64,000 bases of DNA from Streptomyces sp. NRRL F-5122. Its GTDB lineage: Bacteria > Actinomycetota > Actinomycetes > Streptomycetales > Streptomycetaceae. This document shows positions 50,687 through 58,922 of this stretch, one piece after another. A model generated the notes under the pieces. The model was given only the letters and a program-made list of their open reading frames with translations, ran no database searches and was not told the DNA's origin. A program made the translations under genes and the position numbers. Positions within the stretch are counted from its first letter, which is position 1. Each line of letters opens with the position of its first letter. Location of the stretch: positions 124,001 through 188,000 of the forward strand of contig NZ_LMWH01000243.1 in NCBI RefSeq assembly GCF_001507435.1, read 5' to 3'.

Positions 50687-52354
50687 TCAGCTCCCCGCGC
50701 GCAGCAGGGACGCCACGATCGGTCCCGCCGAGTCACCGCCGTGGCCGCCCTGCTGGACCACACCCGCGGCGGCCAGGTCGCCCTTCCACGCCGTGAACCA
50801 GCCGTTCGGCTGCTCCTGGCCGTCCACCTCGGCCGAGCCGGTCTTCGCGCCGTAGTCGGGACCCAGGCCCGCCATCGCCTTGGCGGCGGTGCCGGCCGCG
50901 GCCGTGTACTGGAGGACCTCCTTGAGCTGGGCCTGCGTCGACGCCGACATGGTGCGGGTCGCCTTGGCCAGCGTGCGGTCGTCCACCGACGGTGAGACCA
51001 GGTACGGCTGGTGGAAGACGCCGGTCTTGGCCGTCGCGACCACCGAGGCCATGTTCAGCGGATTCATGCGGACGCTGCCCTGGCCGATCAGGGAGGCCGC
51101 CATCTGGGCCGCGTTCTGTACCGGGACCGCGCCGTCGAAGGACGGGACGCCGATCGCCCAGTTGTTCATGCTCAGACCGTAGATCTGCTGGGCGATCTTC
51201 GTGAGGTCGTCGTTCTTCAGCTTCTCCGCCTGGCTGATGAAGGCCGTGTTGCAGGAGGCCGCGAAGCTCGCCTTGAACGTGCCGTTCTTGATCTCGAACT
51301 TGTCGTCGTTCTGGAACTTCCAGCCGCCGTACGTCACGTACTTGGGGCACGGGTGCGGCTTGTCCGCGTGCGCGAGCCCCTTCTCGAACAGCAGCGTCGA
51401 CGTCACGATCTTCATCGTCGAGCCAGGTGCCAGGGAGCCCTGGAAGGCCGCGTTGAAGCCGTGGCTCGAGTTCGCCACGGCCAGGATCTCGCCCGTCGAC
51501 GGGCGCATGACGACCGCGGAGGCCTTGTCCTTCTGCGACACCTGCTGCTCGGCCTTCGCCTGGAGCGTCGGGCTCAGCGTCGTCTTCACCGTGCCCGGCG
51601 TGCCCTCGCTCAGCGTCACCAGCGTCTTGTCGGGCACCTTCTGGCTGCCCTTGGCCGCCGCCTTGCGTACGATGCGCAGCTCGACGCCCGCCTTGCCGCC
51701 GGCCTTCTTGCCGTACTTCTCCCGCAGACCGTCCAGCACGGTCCCGAGCGAGGGGTACTTGCCCGTCGTCAGCTCGCCGCCGTCCCGGTCGAGGGCCTTG
51801 ATCGGTGGCGTGCCCGCCTCCCCCGTCACCAGGCGGTCGCCCTCGGCCATGTCCGGGTGCATCACCGAAGGCTGCCAACGGACCAGCGGCAGACCGTCCT
51901 CGGCCCGGCGCACGACCGTCAGCTTCGAGCCGTACGCCAGCGGCTTGCTCTTGCCCTGGTACGACACCGTCGCCTTGACGGAGAACGGCACCGAGGCACC
52001 GGACGGAGTACCGCGGGTCAGTGTCACCCCGGTGATGTGCGCGTCCTTGCCGTAACCCGTCAGGGCCTGCGTCGCGGCCGCCGAGTCGTCCGTCACGGCC
52101 GCGGCCTTCGCCACCTGGCCCTGGTGCCAGGCCGTGAGGAACGCCGCCGCCGTCGTGCGGACCTCGGAGGCGGACGGCGGCCCGGTCTTCGCGGGCTTGA
52201 GCACGCCCCGGAACGCCTTGCCGTCGTCGGCCGCCGCGCCGCCGAGCAGGCTGTAGGCGCCGAACGCTCCGGCCACACCGACGACGGCGATCAGTCCTCC
52301 GACCACCAGCGGGCGGCTCTTCCTGCGCTCGGCGGCGCGCCTTCTCTTGCCCAC
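50687..52354 (-). CDS. penicillin-binding protein with NTF2-like N-domain (transpeptidase) 1
   Basis: 555 aa. A basic tail, one TM (about 16-37), then an NTF2-like domain (about 55-160, FLTAWHQGQVAKAAAVTD) as in MecA/PBP2a, a dimerisation domain (about 165-270), and the transpeptidase domain (about 275-550). The active site is Ser312-Thr-Met-Lys315, with SCNTAFIS and KTGSAEVDG completing the three motifs. It cross-links peptidoglycan outside the membrane. GTG 52354 has GGAGGATC upstream. It is a tandem paralogue of the following gene. Confidence 0.92.
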   Translation of the reverse strand: MGKRRRAAERRKSRPLVVGGLIAVVGVAGAFGAYSLLGGAAADDGKAFRGVLKPAKTGPPSASEVRTTAAAFLTAWHQGQVAKAAAVTDDSAAATQALTGYGKDAHITGVTLTRGTPSGASVPFSVKATVSYQGKSKPLAYGSKLTVVRRAEDGLPLVRWQPSVMHPDMAEGDRLVTGEAGTPPIKALDRDGGELTTGKYPSLGTVLDGLREKYGKKAGGKAGVELRIVRKAAAKGSQKVPDKTLVTLSEGTPGTVKTTLSPTLQAKAEQQVSQKDKASAVVMRPSTGEILAVANSSHGFNAAFQGSLAPGSTMKIVTSTLLFEKGLAHADKPHPCPKYVTYGGWKFQNDDKFEIKNGTFKASFAASCNTAFISQAEKLKNDDLTKIAQQIYGLSMNNWAIGVPSFDGAVPVQNAAQMAASLIGQGSVRMNPLNMASVVATAKTGVFHQPYLVSPSVDDRTLAKATRTMSASTQAQLKEVLQYTAAAGTAAKAMAGLGPDYGAKTGSAEVDGQEQPNGWFTAWKGDLAAAGVVQQGGHGGDSAGPIVASLLRAGS

Positions 52355-52448
52355 AGCTCCCGATCCTCCGCAGTCCCCAGGTCCCCCGGTGCCCCCACGT
52401 TCCTCAACGAGAACACCACACTAGAGTCCCGGGTCGGCGCGGGTGACC

Positions 52449-54083
52449 TCAGCCGCCGGTTCGTAGCACAGCTGCGACGATAGGACCGGCCGCGTCGCCG
52501 CCGTGCCCGCCCTCCTGGGTCATGGCCGCCGCGGCGACATCGCCCCGGTAGCCGGTGAACCAGCTGTTGGACTTGGTCTGTCCGTCGACCTCCGCCGAGC
52601 CGGTCTTCGCCCCGATGTCACCGCTGAGCCCCGCCATGACGTGTGCGGCCGTGCCCTGGGTCGCCGTCAGCCGCATCATCGCCCTCAGCTGGGCGACGGT
52701 ACCGGCGGACAGGCCCCTGGCCCGGGCCAGTTGGCGGCCGTCGAGCTTCGGCGAGATCAGGTACGGCTGCCGGAACGCACCGGTGGTGGCGGTCGCCGTG
52801 ACCGACGCCATGTTCAGCGGGCTCATCTGGACCTGGCCCTGGCCGATCAGGTTGGCCGCGGTGTCCGGGCCGCCGGAGGCGGGCACCGACCCGTCGAAGG
52901 AGACGATGCCGGTCTTCCAGTTGTCCTGGCCGAGCCCGAAACGGTCCTCGGCCTCCCGGGTGAGCGAGTCGACCTTCACCGCGTCCGCGTACTTCACGAA
53001 CGCCGTGTTGCACGACCGCATGAAGCTGTTGGCCAGCGTGGCCTGCTCGTTGGGGACCAGACCCTGGAGGTTGTGGAACGTCTGGCTCTGCCAGACGGCC
53101 GATTCAGGACACGGCGCCGGGCCGTTCATGCTGGTGACGCCGTTGTCGATGAGCGTCGCCGCGCTGATGACCTTCATCGTGGAACCCGGCGCGAGCCGTC
53201 CCTCGAAGGCCGCGTTGAACCCGTCCTGCCGGTGGTTGGCGACCGCGAGCACCTCACCCGTGCTCGGCTTGACCGCCACCACCGACGACTCCGCGTACTG
53301 CCGCACGGCCTGTTCGGCCGCCGCCTGCGCGGGGGCGCTGATCGTGGTGCGGAGCTTGCCCGGGGTGCCCTTGGCGAGCGTGAGCAGGGTCTTGCTCGGC
53401 GCGCTCGGATCGGCGCGCTCGACGGACAGCTCCACGCCGGGCCTGCCGCCCGCCTTGTCGCCGTACTTCTCGCGCAGCGCGTCCAGGATCGGTCCGAGCG
53501 AGGGGTACTTGGCCGCGGTCAGGACCGTGTTGTTCCGGTCCACCGCCTCGATGGGCGGGACCTTGGCCTCACCCGTGACGAGCGTGTCGCCCTTCTCCAG
53601 GGCGGGATGGACCAGGGACGACTGCCAGTCGACCAGTGCCCGCCCGGTGGTAACACCGCGCACGACCGTCAGCTCGCTGTCGTAGGCGAGCGGCTCGGAC
53701 TTCCCGCCGTACGACACCGTCGCCTTCACCGAGTACCGCACCGAGTCACCGCTCGGCGCGCTCGGAGTGATGTGCACCTTGGTGATGTGCGCGCTGGTGC
53801 CGTAGGCGGTCAGCAACTGCTCGGCGGCCCCGGCGTTGTTCGTGTACGAGGCGGCGGCGGCCGCGTCGCCCTTCTGCCAGGCGGCGAGGAACTTGGCACT
53901 CGCCTCCTTGACCTCGCTCGCGGACGGCGGTCCGGTCTTCACGGGCGCCGGTCCGCCGACACTGCTGCCGGAGGAGGTGTCCCCGTTCAGTGCCGTCAGG
54001 AAGTTGTACGCCCCGTACCCGGCACCCCCCACCATGACCATGAACACCCCGCCGACTATGGCGGTCTTGACCCCCTTGCGCAT
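52449..54083 (-). CDS. penicillin-binding protein with NTF2-like N-domain (transpeptidase) 2
   Basis: 544 aa with the same domain order: TM at about 8-28, NTF2-like (about 50-155, FLAAWQKGDAAAAASYTN), dimerisation (about 160-260), transpeptidase (about 265-540). Ser301-Thr-Met-Lys304, SCNTAFVKY and KTGSAEVDG are the three motifs. The two PBPs share the KTGPPSASEV block after the TM and end with nearly the same GGHGGDxAGPIVA string, so one arose by duplication. It lies 94 bp upstream of the other, same strand. GGGGAGGGG stands ahead of ATG 54083. Confidence 0.92.
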   Translation of the reverse strand: MRKGVKTAIVGGVFMVMVGGAGYGAYNFLTALNGDTSSGSSVGGPAPVKTGPPSASEVKEASAKFLAAWQKGDAAAAASYTNNAGAAEQLLTAYGTSAHITKVHITPSAPSGDSVRYSVKATVSYGGKSEPLAYDSELTVVRGVTTGRALVDWQSSLVHPALEKGDTLVTGEAKVPPIEAVDRNNTVLTAAKYPSLGPILDALREKYGDKAGGRPGVELSVERADPSAPSKTLLTLAKGTPGKLRTTISAPAQAAAEQAVRQYAESSVVAVKPSTGEVLAVANHRQDGFNAAFEGRLAPGSTMKVISAATLIDNGVTSMNGPAPCPESAVWQSQTFHNLQGLVPNEQATLANSFMRSCNTAFVKYADAVKVDSLTREAEDRFGLGQDNWKTGIVSFDGSVPASGGPDTAANLIGQGQVQMSPLNMASVTATATTGAFRQPYLISPKLDGRQLARARGLSAGTVAQLRAMMRLTATQGTAAHVMAGLSGDIGAKTGSAEVDGQTKSNSWFTGYRGDVAAAAMTQEGGHGGDAAGPIVAAVLRTGG

Positions 54084-54269
54084 GGCGCGTCATCCCCTCC
54101 CCGTAGATCTCGCACTGTAGGCGGCCCTCGGGGAGGTTGTGACGGGCGTGTTTGATTATTGGCCGAAGAGTGATCAGATACATGACCCAAACCCCCACAT
54201 CGAACCACATACCTGAACGACGACGGCGGCGCCCGACCCGCTCCACGACTGCCCGGCGCCGACCTGGTT

Positions 54270-54455
54270 CAGCAGCTTGTCCAGAGTGATCGGCAGGTCA
54301 CGGACGCGGCCGCCGGTGGCGTGGTGGACGGCGTCGGCGATCGCCGCGGCGGTGCCGACGACGCAGATCTCGCCGATGCCCTTGGCTCCCTCCGGGTTGG
54401 TGAACGGGTCCTCCGCCTCCACCCGGTACGCCTTGAGCGATCCGACATCGGCGTT
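54270..54455 (-). pseudogene. remnant of xanthine dehydrogenase-type molybdopterin subunit
   Basis: About 62 residues on the minus strand, from NADVGSLKAYRVEAEDPFTN through GAKGIGEICVVGTAAAIADA to RVRDLPITLDKLL, match the very C-terminal end of aldehyde/xanthine oxidase large subunits; GAKGIGE carries the catalytic Glu. Everything upstream of NADVG, some 700 codons, is missing, and the frame then runs into unrelated hairpin sequence. The downstream residues NQVGAGQSW are not family-like. No start or ribosome site is present. Confidence 0.75.
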
Positions 54456-54475
54456 GGAGACTGCAGAGCACGAAC

Positions 54476-54505
54476 GGGCCGGATCGTCTCCTGACGATCC
54501 GGCCC
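54476..54505. terminator. hairpin in scar region
   Basis: GGGCCGGATCGT / ACGATCCGGCCC, 12-bp perfect stem, CTCCTG loop, beginning 20 bp from the remnant edge. Confidence 0.55.
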
Positions 54506-54529
54506 GGGTAAGGCAGAGCATGAGCTGCA

Positions 54530-54613
54530 GACGGCGGCGATCAGTGGCACGAAGGGTGCGTGGCCTGCGATGACCGCAGGCCACGCACCCTTCGTCGTGC
54601 TTGCGCCGCCGTC
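54530..54613. repeat. 84-bp long imperfect inverted repeat
   Basis: Inner perfect 21-bp stem (54549-54569 / 54575-54595, loop ATGAC) and outer 10-bp stem (54530-54539 / 54604-54613), joined by a short internal loop. Longer than an ordinary terminator; no gene stop is close. Confidence 0.7.
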
Positions 54614-54731
54614 ACCGCTGGCGGCAGCGCGCAGGTCCACGACAATCGGACATGGTGGTACGGGGACAGCGGGGCCGGCTTCAGGTGGCGGGGTCCGTCC
54701 CGATACGAGTGGCTGCGGAGGTGGCAGCGTC

Positions 54732-55853
54732 ATGAAGCAGACCGTGAAGACTCCCGAGGCGTTCCTCGGCGTCGGTTACACACATGACCGGGCCGGGCTG
54801 CCGCTCGAGGCGGTGCGGATTCCCGTCGCGCAGCCGGCGGCGGGCCAGGTGCTCATCCGCGTCGCTGCCTCGTCGCTCAACCCGCTGGAGTACAAGCTGG
54901 CCGAGCTCAACTTCATGGGACGGACGCCCCCTGTCGGCCTCGGGCTCGACCTCGCCGGTGTGGTGGTCGCCGTGGGTCACGATGTCGGTGATGTGACCGT
55001 CGGCGACGCGGTGGCCGCCCTGGCCGATCTGGACGGTGACGGCGGCTGGGTCGCATCCGGCGGGGGCGAGGGCGGCTATGCCCTCGCCCACCGATTCCTC
55101 ACCGCCCGCAAACCACCGTCCCTGAGCTTCCGCGATGCGGCGGCGCTTCCGATGTGCTTTCTGTCCGCGTTCGCGGGTCTTCACAAAGCGGTGCAGACCG
55201 GCGACACGGTCTATGTCCCGGGCGGCGGGGGCGGCGTCGGGCATCTGGCCGTGCAGATGGCAGCGCGTGCGCTGGGTGCCGGAATGGTCGTCAGCAGCGG
55301 CAGTACGCCGCAGTCCATCGCACTGGCCCGGCAATCCGGTGCCCAGCACGTCTTCGACTACAAGCACGACGACATCGCCGCCGACATCGCCCGGCTGACC
55401 GGCGGCCGGGGAGTCGACCTCGTCTTCGACGCCACCTACAGCGAGCAGGGTTTCGTCGAGAGCGCGAAGACCGTCCGGCGGGGCGGCAGCTGGATCGTGC
55501 TCGGCGTCGGCCCCGGCAGGACGACGCGCCTGGCCGAAACCCACAGCCCTGTGGACGCGATCCTGGCCGAGCGCGGCGCCGAGCGTGTCGACGTCAATCT
55601 GCTGCGCTACTTCTCCGAGCCCGCCACGCTCGACGGCGAGGCGCGCGCCCTTCTCCGGCAGGGGATGGATCTGGCGATGGAGTGGGCGGAGCAGGGGCTT
55701 GTGGTCCCGCACATCGGCCGGACCATCGACAGCGCCGTCGACGCCATCAACGCGGGGCTCCAGTCGCTGAAGTCGGGCCACGGCGTGGTGGGCAAGGTAG
55801 CGGTGATCGTCGACCGCGACCTGGCCCTGGGCACTTCTCCCGGGGCGCCCTGA
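54732..55853 (+). CDS. NADP-dependent zinc-type alcohol dehydrogenase / quinone oxidoreductase
   Basis: 373 aa medium-chain dehydrogenase. The N-terminal GroES-like part has VLIRVAASSLNPLEYKLAEL and GLGLDLAGVVVAVGHDV; the zinc Cys/His set is absent, so it belongs to the zinc-free QOR branch. The Rossmann motif is VYVPGGGGGVGHLAVQMAAR, with VFDYKHDDIAADIARLTGGR following. GGAGGTGGC lies before ATG 54732. It has no related neighbour and sits beside a decayed gene, so it may be a later arrival; the codon usage looks ordinary for the window. Confidence 0.87.
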   Translation: MKQTVKTPEAFLGVGYTHDRAGLPLEAVRIPVAQPAAGQVLIRVAASSLNPLEYKLAELNFMGRTPPVGLGLDLAGVVVAVGHDVGDVTVGDAVAALADLDGDGGWVASGGGEGGYALAHRFLTARKPPSLSFRDAAALPMCFLSAFAGLHKAVQTGDTVYVPGGGGGVGHLAVQMAARALGAGMVVSSGSTPQSIALARQSGAQHVFDYKHDDIAADIARLTGGRGVDLVFDATYSEQGFVESAKTVRRGGSWIVLGVGPGRTTRLAETHSPVDAILAERGAERVDVNLLRYFSEPATLDGEARALLRQGMDLAMEWAEQGLVVPHIGRTIDSAVDAINAGLQSLKSGHGVVGKVAVIVDRDLALGTSPGAP

Positions 55854-55909
55854 CCGGGCCGTCCGGGGGCGGTGGGCGGCAATCGCCGACGACCGACAAC
55901 GACGAAGCA

Positions 55910-55930
55910 GGCGCGGCAGGTCGCCGCGCC
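55910..55930. terminator. convergent terminator (dehydrogenase / pmt)
   Basis: GGCGCGGC / GCCGCGCC, 8-bp stem with AGGTC loop. Confidence 0.55.
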
Positions 55931-55949
55931 CCTTGCTACGCCTGAGCAG

Positions 55950-57689
55950 CTAGACCCAGGTGTCGAGCCACATCCGCGACCGCCACTGGTCGATCGGGAT
56001 CGCGGTGCCCGTGTACAGGGGCCAGAAGTAGATGAAGTTCCAGGCGATCAGCAGGACCAGGATGCCCGCGCCCGCCGCTCCCACCAGTCGGCGGCGTTCG
56101 TCCGAGCCGGGTGGTCCGATGATGGCGCCGATCATCATCGCCACCGCCAGGCACAGGAACGGGACGAAGACGACCGCGTAGAAGTAGAAGATCGTGCGCT
56201 CCTGGTACATGAACCAGGGCAGGTAGCCCGCGGTGATCCCGCAGGCGATCGCGCCGGCCCGCCAGTCGCGGCGGAACGCCCACCGCCACAGGATGTACAG
56301 GATCGCGAAGCAGGCCGCCCACCACAGCAGCGGGGTGCCGATCGCCAGGACCTCCCGGGCGCACTTGTCGCCGGCGTCCGCGGGGCAGCCCGACTCGCCG
56401 GGGGAGGGGGACTCGTAGAAGTACGAGACCGGCCGGCCCACCACGAGCCAGCTCCACGGGTTCGACTGGTACGTGTGCGGGGACGACAGGCCCACGTGGA
56501 ACAGGTAGACCTCGTGCTCGTAGTGCCACAGGCTGCGCAGCCAGTCGGGCAGGAAGGCCCAGGTGCCGCCCTTGCCGTCGGTGGCCGCCCAGTTGCGGAA
56601 GTAGCCTCCGGAGCCGTCGGCGGGGGAGAGGATCCAGCCGATCCACGAGACGAGGTAGACGCAGATCGCGACGGGGACCGTGGCGAGGAAGGTCAGACCC
56701 AGGTCGCGCTTCAGGACCGCCGTGGCGCTCTGCCGGGCCCCGGCGACCTTGCGGGCGGAGTAGTCCCACAGGACCGCCATCACACAGAACGCCGCCAGGA
56801 AGTACAAGCCGTTCCACTTGGTGCCGATGGCGAGACCGAGCATCACTCCCGCCGCCCAGCGCCACGGGCGCAGACCGAAGCGGACCGTCTCCGCCGTGTG
56901 CGGGTCCGGGCGCACCCGGCCGTCGGCGTCCGCCGGAAGCGCCGCCGCCAGTTTCTCGCGCACCCTGTCCCGGTCGATGAGGAGGCAGCCGAAGGCCGCG
57001 AGCACGAAGAACTCCAGGACGCCGTCCAGCAGCGAGGTGCGGCTCATCACGAACTGCAGACCGTCGACGGCCATCAGCGCACCGGCCAGACAGCCCAGGA
57101 AGGTCGAGCGGAACAGCCGGCGGCCGATGCGGCACAGCATCAGCACGGCCAGCGTGCCGAGCAGCGCCGTCATGAACCGCCAGCCGAACGGGTTGAACCC
57201 GAAGATCAGCTCGCCGAGCCCGATCACGTACTTGCCGACCGGCGGATGCACCACGTAGGCGGCGTCCGTCGGGATCGCCACATGCCCGTGGTTCTTGAGG
57301 ATCAGGTCGTTGGCGTCCTTGGCCCAGTTCGCCTCGTATCCGTTGTGGATGAGCGCCCAGGCGTCCTTGGCGTAGTAGGTCTCGTCGAATATCACCGCCC
57401 TGGGGCTGCCCAGGTTCCAGAACCGCATGAGCCCCGCCACGAGCGTCACGAGCAGCGGGCCGCCCCAGCCCGACCAACGGGTGAGGCGGTCCGCGACCTC
57501 CTTGCGCAGGCCGAGCGCCCCCCAGACACGGGGGCTGGGCTCGCTGTAGGGCGGCACCAGCCGGTCACGGACGTCGCCTGTGGGGCGCGCCGTGTATCCG
57601 AAACGGCGCAGCCGCTGCTGCCATGCCGGCCGGTGCTCTTCGGTGGCCTGGCCCTGCCGGGTGTCCGTGGAGGACGCGGTACTGGTCAC
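55950..57689 (-). CDS. pmt: polyprenyl-phosphate-mannose protein O-mannosyltransferase
   Basis: 579 aa GT39/PMT protein. A cytosolic N-terminus (1-75) leads to some eleven helices. The first outer loop has IFDETYYAKDAWALIHNGYE, with the catalytic Asp-Glu pair, and HPPVGKYVIGLGELIFG. SRTSLLDGVLEFFVLAAFGC, RWAAGVMLGLAIGTKWNGLY and the large loop with HTYQSNPWSWLVVGRPVSYF are family features. It transfers mannose from polyprenyl phosphate to Ser/Thr of secreted proteins at the membrane; in S. coelicolor Pmt is also needed for phage phiC31 infection (recalled). GTG 57689 with leaderless -10. Confidence 0.92.
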   Translation of the reverse strand: MTSTASSTDTRQGQATEEHRPAWQQRLRRFGYTARPTGDVRDRLVPPYSEPSPRVWGALGLRKEVADRLTRWSGWGGPLLVTLVAGLMRFWNLGSPRAVIFDETYYAKDAWALIHNGYEANWAKDANDLILKNHGHVAIPTDAAYVVHPPVGKYVIGLGELIFGFNPFGWRFMTALLGTLAVLMLCRIGRRLFRSTFLGCLAGALMAVDGLQFVMSRTSLLDGVLEFFVLAAFGCLLIDRDRVREKLAAALPADADGRVRPDPHTAETVRFGLRPWRWAAGVMLGLAIGTKWNGLYFLAAFCVMAVLWDYSARKVAGARQSATAVLKRDLGLTFLATVPVAICVYLVSWIGWILSPADGSGGYFRNWAATDGKGGTWAFLPDWLRSLWHYEHEVYLFHVGLSSPHTYQSNPWSWLVVGRPVSYFYESPSPGESGCPADAGDKCAREVLAIGTPLLWWAACFAILYILWRWAFRRDWRAGAIACGITAGYLPWFMYQERTIFYFYAVVFVPFLCLAVAMMIGAIIGPPGSDERRRLVGAAGAGILVLLIAWNFIYFWPLYTGTAIPIDQWRSRMWLDTWV

Positions 57690-57695
57690 GGCGCC

Positions 57696-57701
57696 ATCGT
57701 A
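57696..57701 (-). promoter_or_regulatory. leaderless-type -10 of pmt
   Basis: TACGAT on the minus strand, 6 nt, then GTG 57689; no Shine-Dalgarno. Confidence 0.6.
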
Positions 57702-57762
57702 GGGAACGCGTCTGTGTGAGTCCCGCGCTTGGCCCCTCCGATCGGGTACGGCCCGCGCCTGG

Positions 57763-57768
57763 GAGGAT
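57763..57768 (+). promoter_or_regulatory. leaderless-type -10 of rsmI
   Basis: GAGGAT, 6 nt, then GTG 57775. It can also be read as a weak ribosome site; the spacing equals that of the divergent pmt box. Confidence 0.45.
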
Positions 57769-57774
57769 GGAAAC

Positions 57775-58638
57775 GTGACAGCTACGCCCGGAACCCTGGT
57801 CCTCGCAGGCACCCCCATCGGGGACATCGAGGACGCTCCGCCGCGGCTCGCGAAGGAGCTTGCCACCGCCGACGTGATCGCCGCCGAGGACACCCGCCGG
57901 CTGCGCCGGCTCACGCAGGCGCTGGGCGTGCAGCCGGCCGGGCGTGTCGTGTCGTACTTCGAGGGCAACGAGTCCGCCCGGACGCCCGAGCTGGTCGAGG
58001 CGCTGGAGGGCGGGGCGCGGGTGCTGCTGGTGACCGACGCGGGGATGCCGTCCGTGTCCGACCCCGGGTACCGGCTGGTCGCCGCCGCCGTCGAGAAGGA
58101 CGTCCGCGTCACGGCCGTGCCCGGTCCGTCCGCCGTGCTCACCGCGCTCGCGCTGTCCGGGCTGCCCGTGGACCGCTTCTGCTTCGAGGGGTTCCTGCCG
58201 CGCAAGGCGGGCGAGCGGCTGTCACGGCTGCGTGAGGTCGCCGAGGAGCGGCGCACCCTCGTCTACTTCGAGGCCCCGCACCGGCTCCAGGCCACCCTCG
58301 ACGCCATGGCCGAGGCCTTCGGCGCCGGGCGCCGGGCCGCCGTCTGCCGCGAGCTGACCAAGACGTACGAGGAGGTCCGAAGGGGTCCGCTCGGCGAACT
58401 GGCGGAGTGGGCCGCCGAGGGTGTACGGGGCGAGATCACCGTCGTCGTGGAGGGCGCGGGCGAGAAGGCCGCCGAGGAGCTCGACGCGACCGAGCTGGTG
58501 CGCCGGGTGCGGGTGCGCGAAGAGGCGGGCGAACGGCGCAAAGAGGCCATCGCGGCGGTCGCCGCCGAGGCGGGCGTGCCGAAGCGGGAGGTCTTCGACG
58601 CGGTGGTGGCGGCCAAGACCGCCGACCGGTCCGCGTGA
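57775..58638 (+). CDS. rsmI: 16S rRNA (cytidine(1402)-2'-O)-methyltransferase
   Basis: 287 aa. Tetrapyrrole-methylase fold: TLVLAGTPIGDIEDAPPRL, VIAAEDTRRLRRLTQALGV, LVTDAGMPSVSDPGYRLVAA, AVPGPSAVLTALALSGLPVD and FEGFLPRKAGERLSRL follow the RsmI order, with TLVYFEAPHRLQATLDAM and CRELTKTYEEVRRGPLGEL. It methylates C1402 of 16S rRNA at the decoding centre with SAM. The C-terminal third holds the HTH-like extension. Divergent from pmt across 85 bp. Confidence 0.93.
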   Translation: MTATPGTLVLAGTPIGDIEDAPPRLAKELATADVIAAEDTRRLRRLTQALGVQPAGRVVSYFEGNESARTPELVEALEGGARVLLVTDAGMPSVSDPGYRLVAAAVEKDVRVTAVPGPSAVLTALALSGLPVDRFCFEGFLPRKAGERLSRLREVAEERRTLVYFEAPHRLQATLDAMAEAFGAGRRAAVCRELTKTYEEVRRGPLGELAEWAAEGVRGEITVVVEGAGEKAAEELDATELVRRVRVREEAGERRKEAIAAVAAEAGVPKREVFDAVVAAKTADRSA

Positions 58639-58740
58639 GGCCACACCCCCTCCGAGCAGGGATCATCTCCCATGAGCGGACGCCCCATGGACGGGCAAAG
58701 AGCTGTCGCCGAAGGCAAAGCCATAACGGTGCGTTCGGGT

Positions 58741-58766
58741 CGATTTGGCAAGCGGACTCCAAATCG
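58741..58766. promoter_or_regulatory. 8-bp inverted repeat, operator candidate
   Basis: CGATTTGG-N10-CCAAATCG, perfect arms, in a 284-bp gap that also carries the promoter of the zinc-ribbon gene. Regulator unknown. Confidence 0.4.
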
Positions 58767-58894
58767 CCTCCAACACTCGGCAGGCCTTGATGCGTTCGCG
58801 CTGGTGAAGTCGTCCACTGGGTGAAGGGACGTCCCCGTCCCTCGCCCACAGTGGGACCTCGCGGGATTCCGGGGGAACCCCGCCTCACCGGGGC

Positions 58895-58911
58895 GCTTGT
58901 CCAGCGGACAA
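58895..58911 (+). promoter_or_regulatory. hairpin abutting the ribosome site of zinc-ribbon gene
   Basis: CTTGTCC-AGC-GGACAAG; the last G is the first base of the GAGGAG ribosome site. Folding would partly mask initiation. Confidence 0.45.
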
Positions 58912-58922
58912 GAGGAGCTGGC

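Larger units (their letters stand above)
54084..54731. other. scar region between PBP and dehydrogenase genes (648 bp)
   Basis: Contains the PBP promoter side (54084-54200, with an AT-richer stretch at 54150-54185), a molybdoenzyme remnant (54270-54455), two hairpins (54476-54505 and 54530-54613) and the ribosome site of the dehydrogenase gene. No intact gene. Confidence 0.6.
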
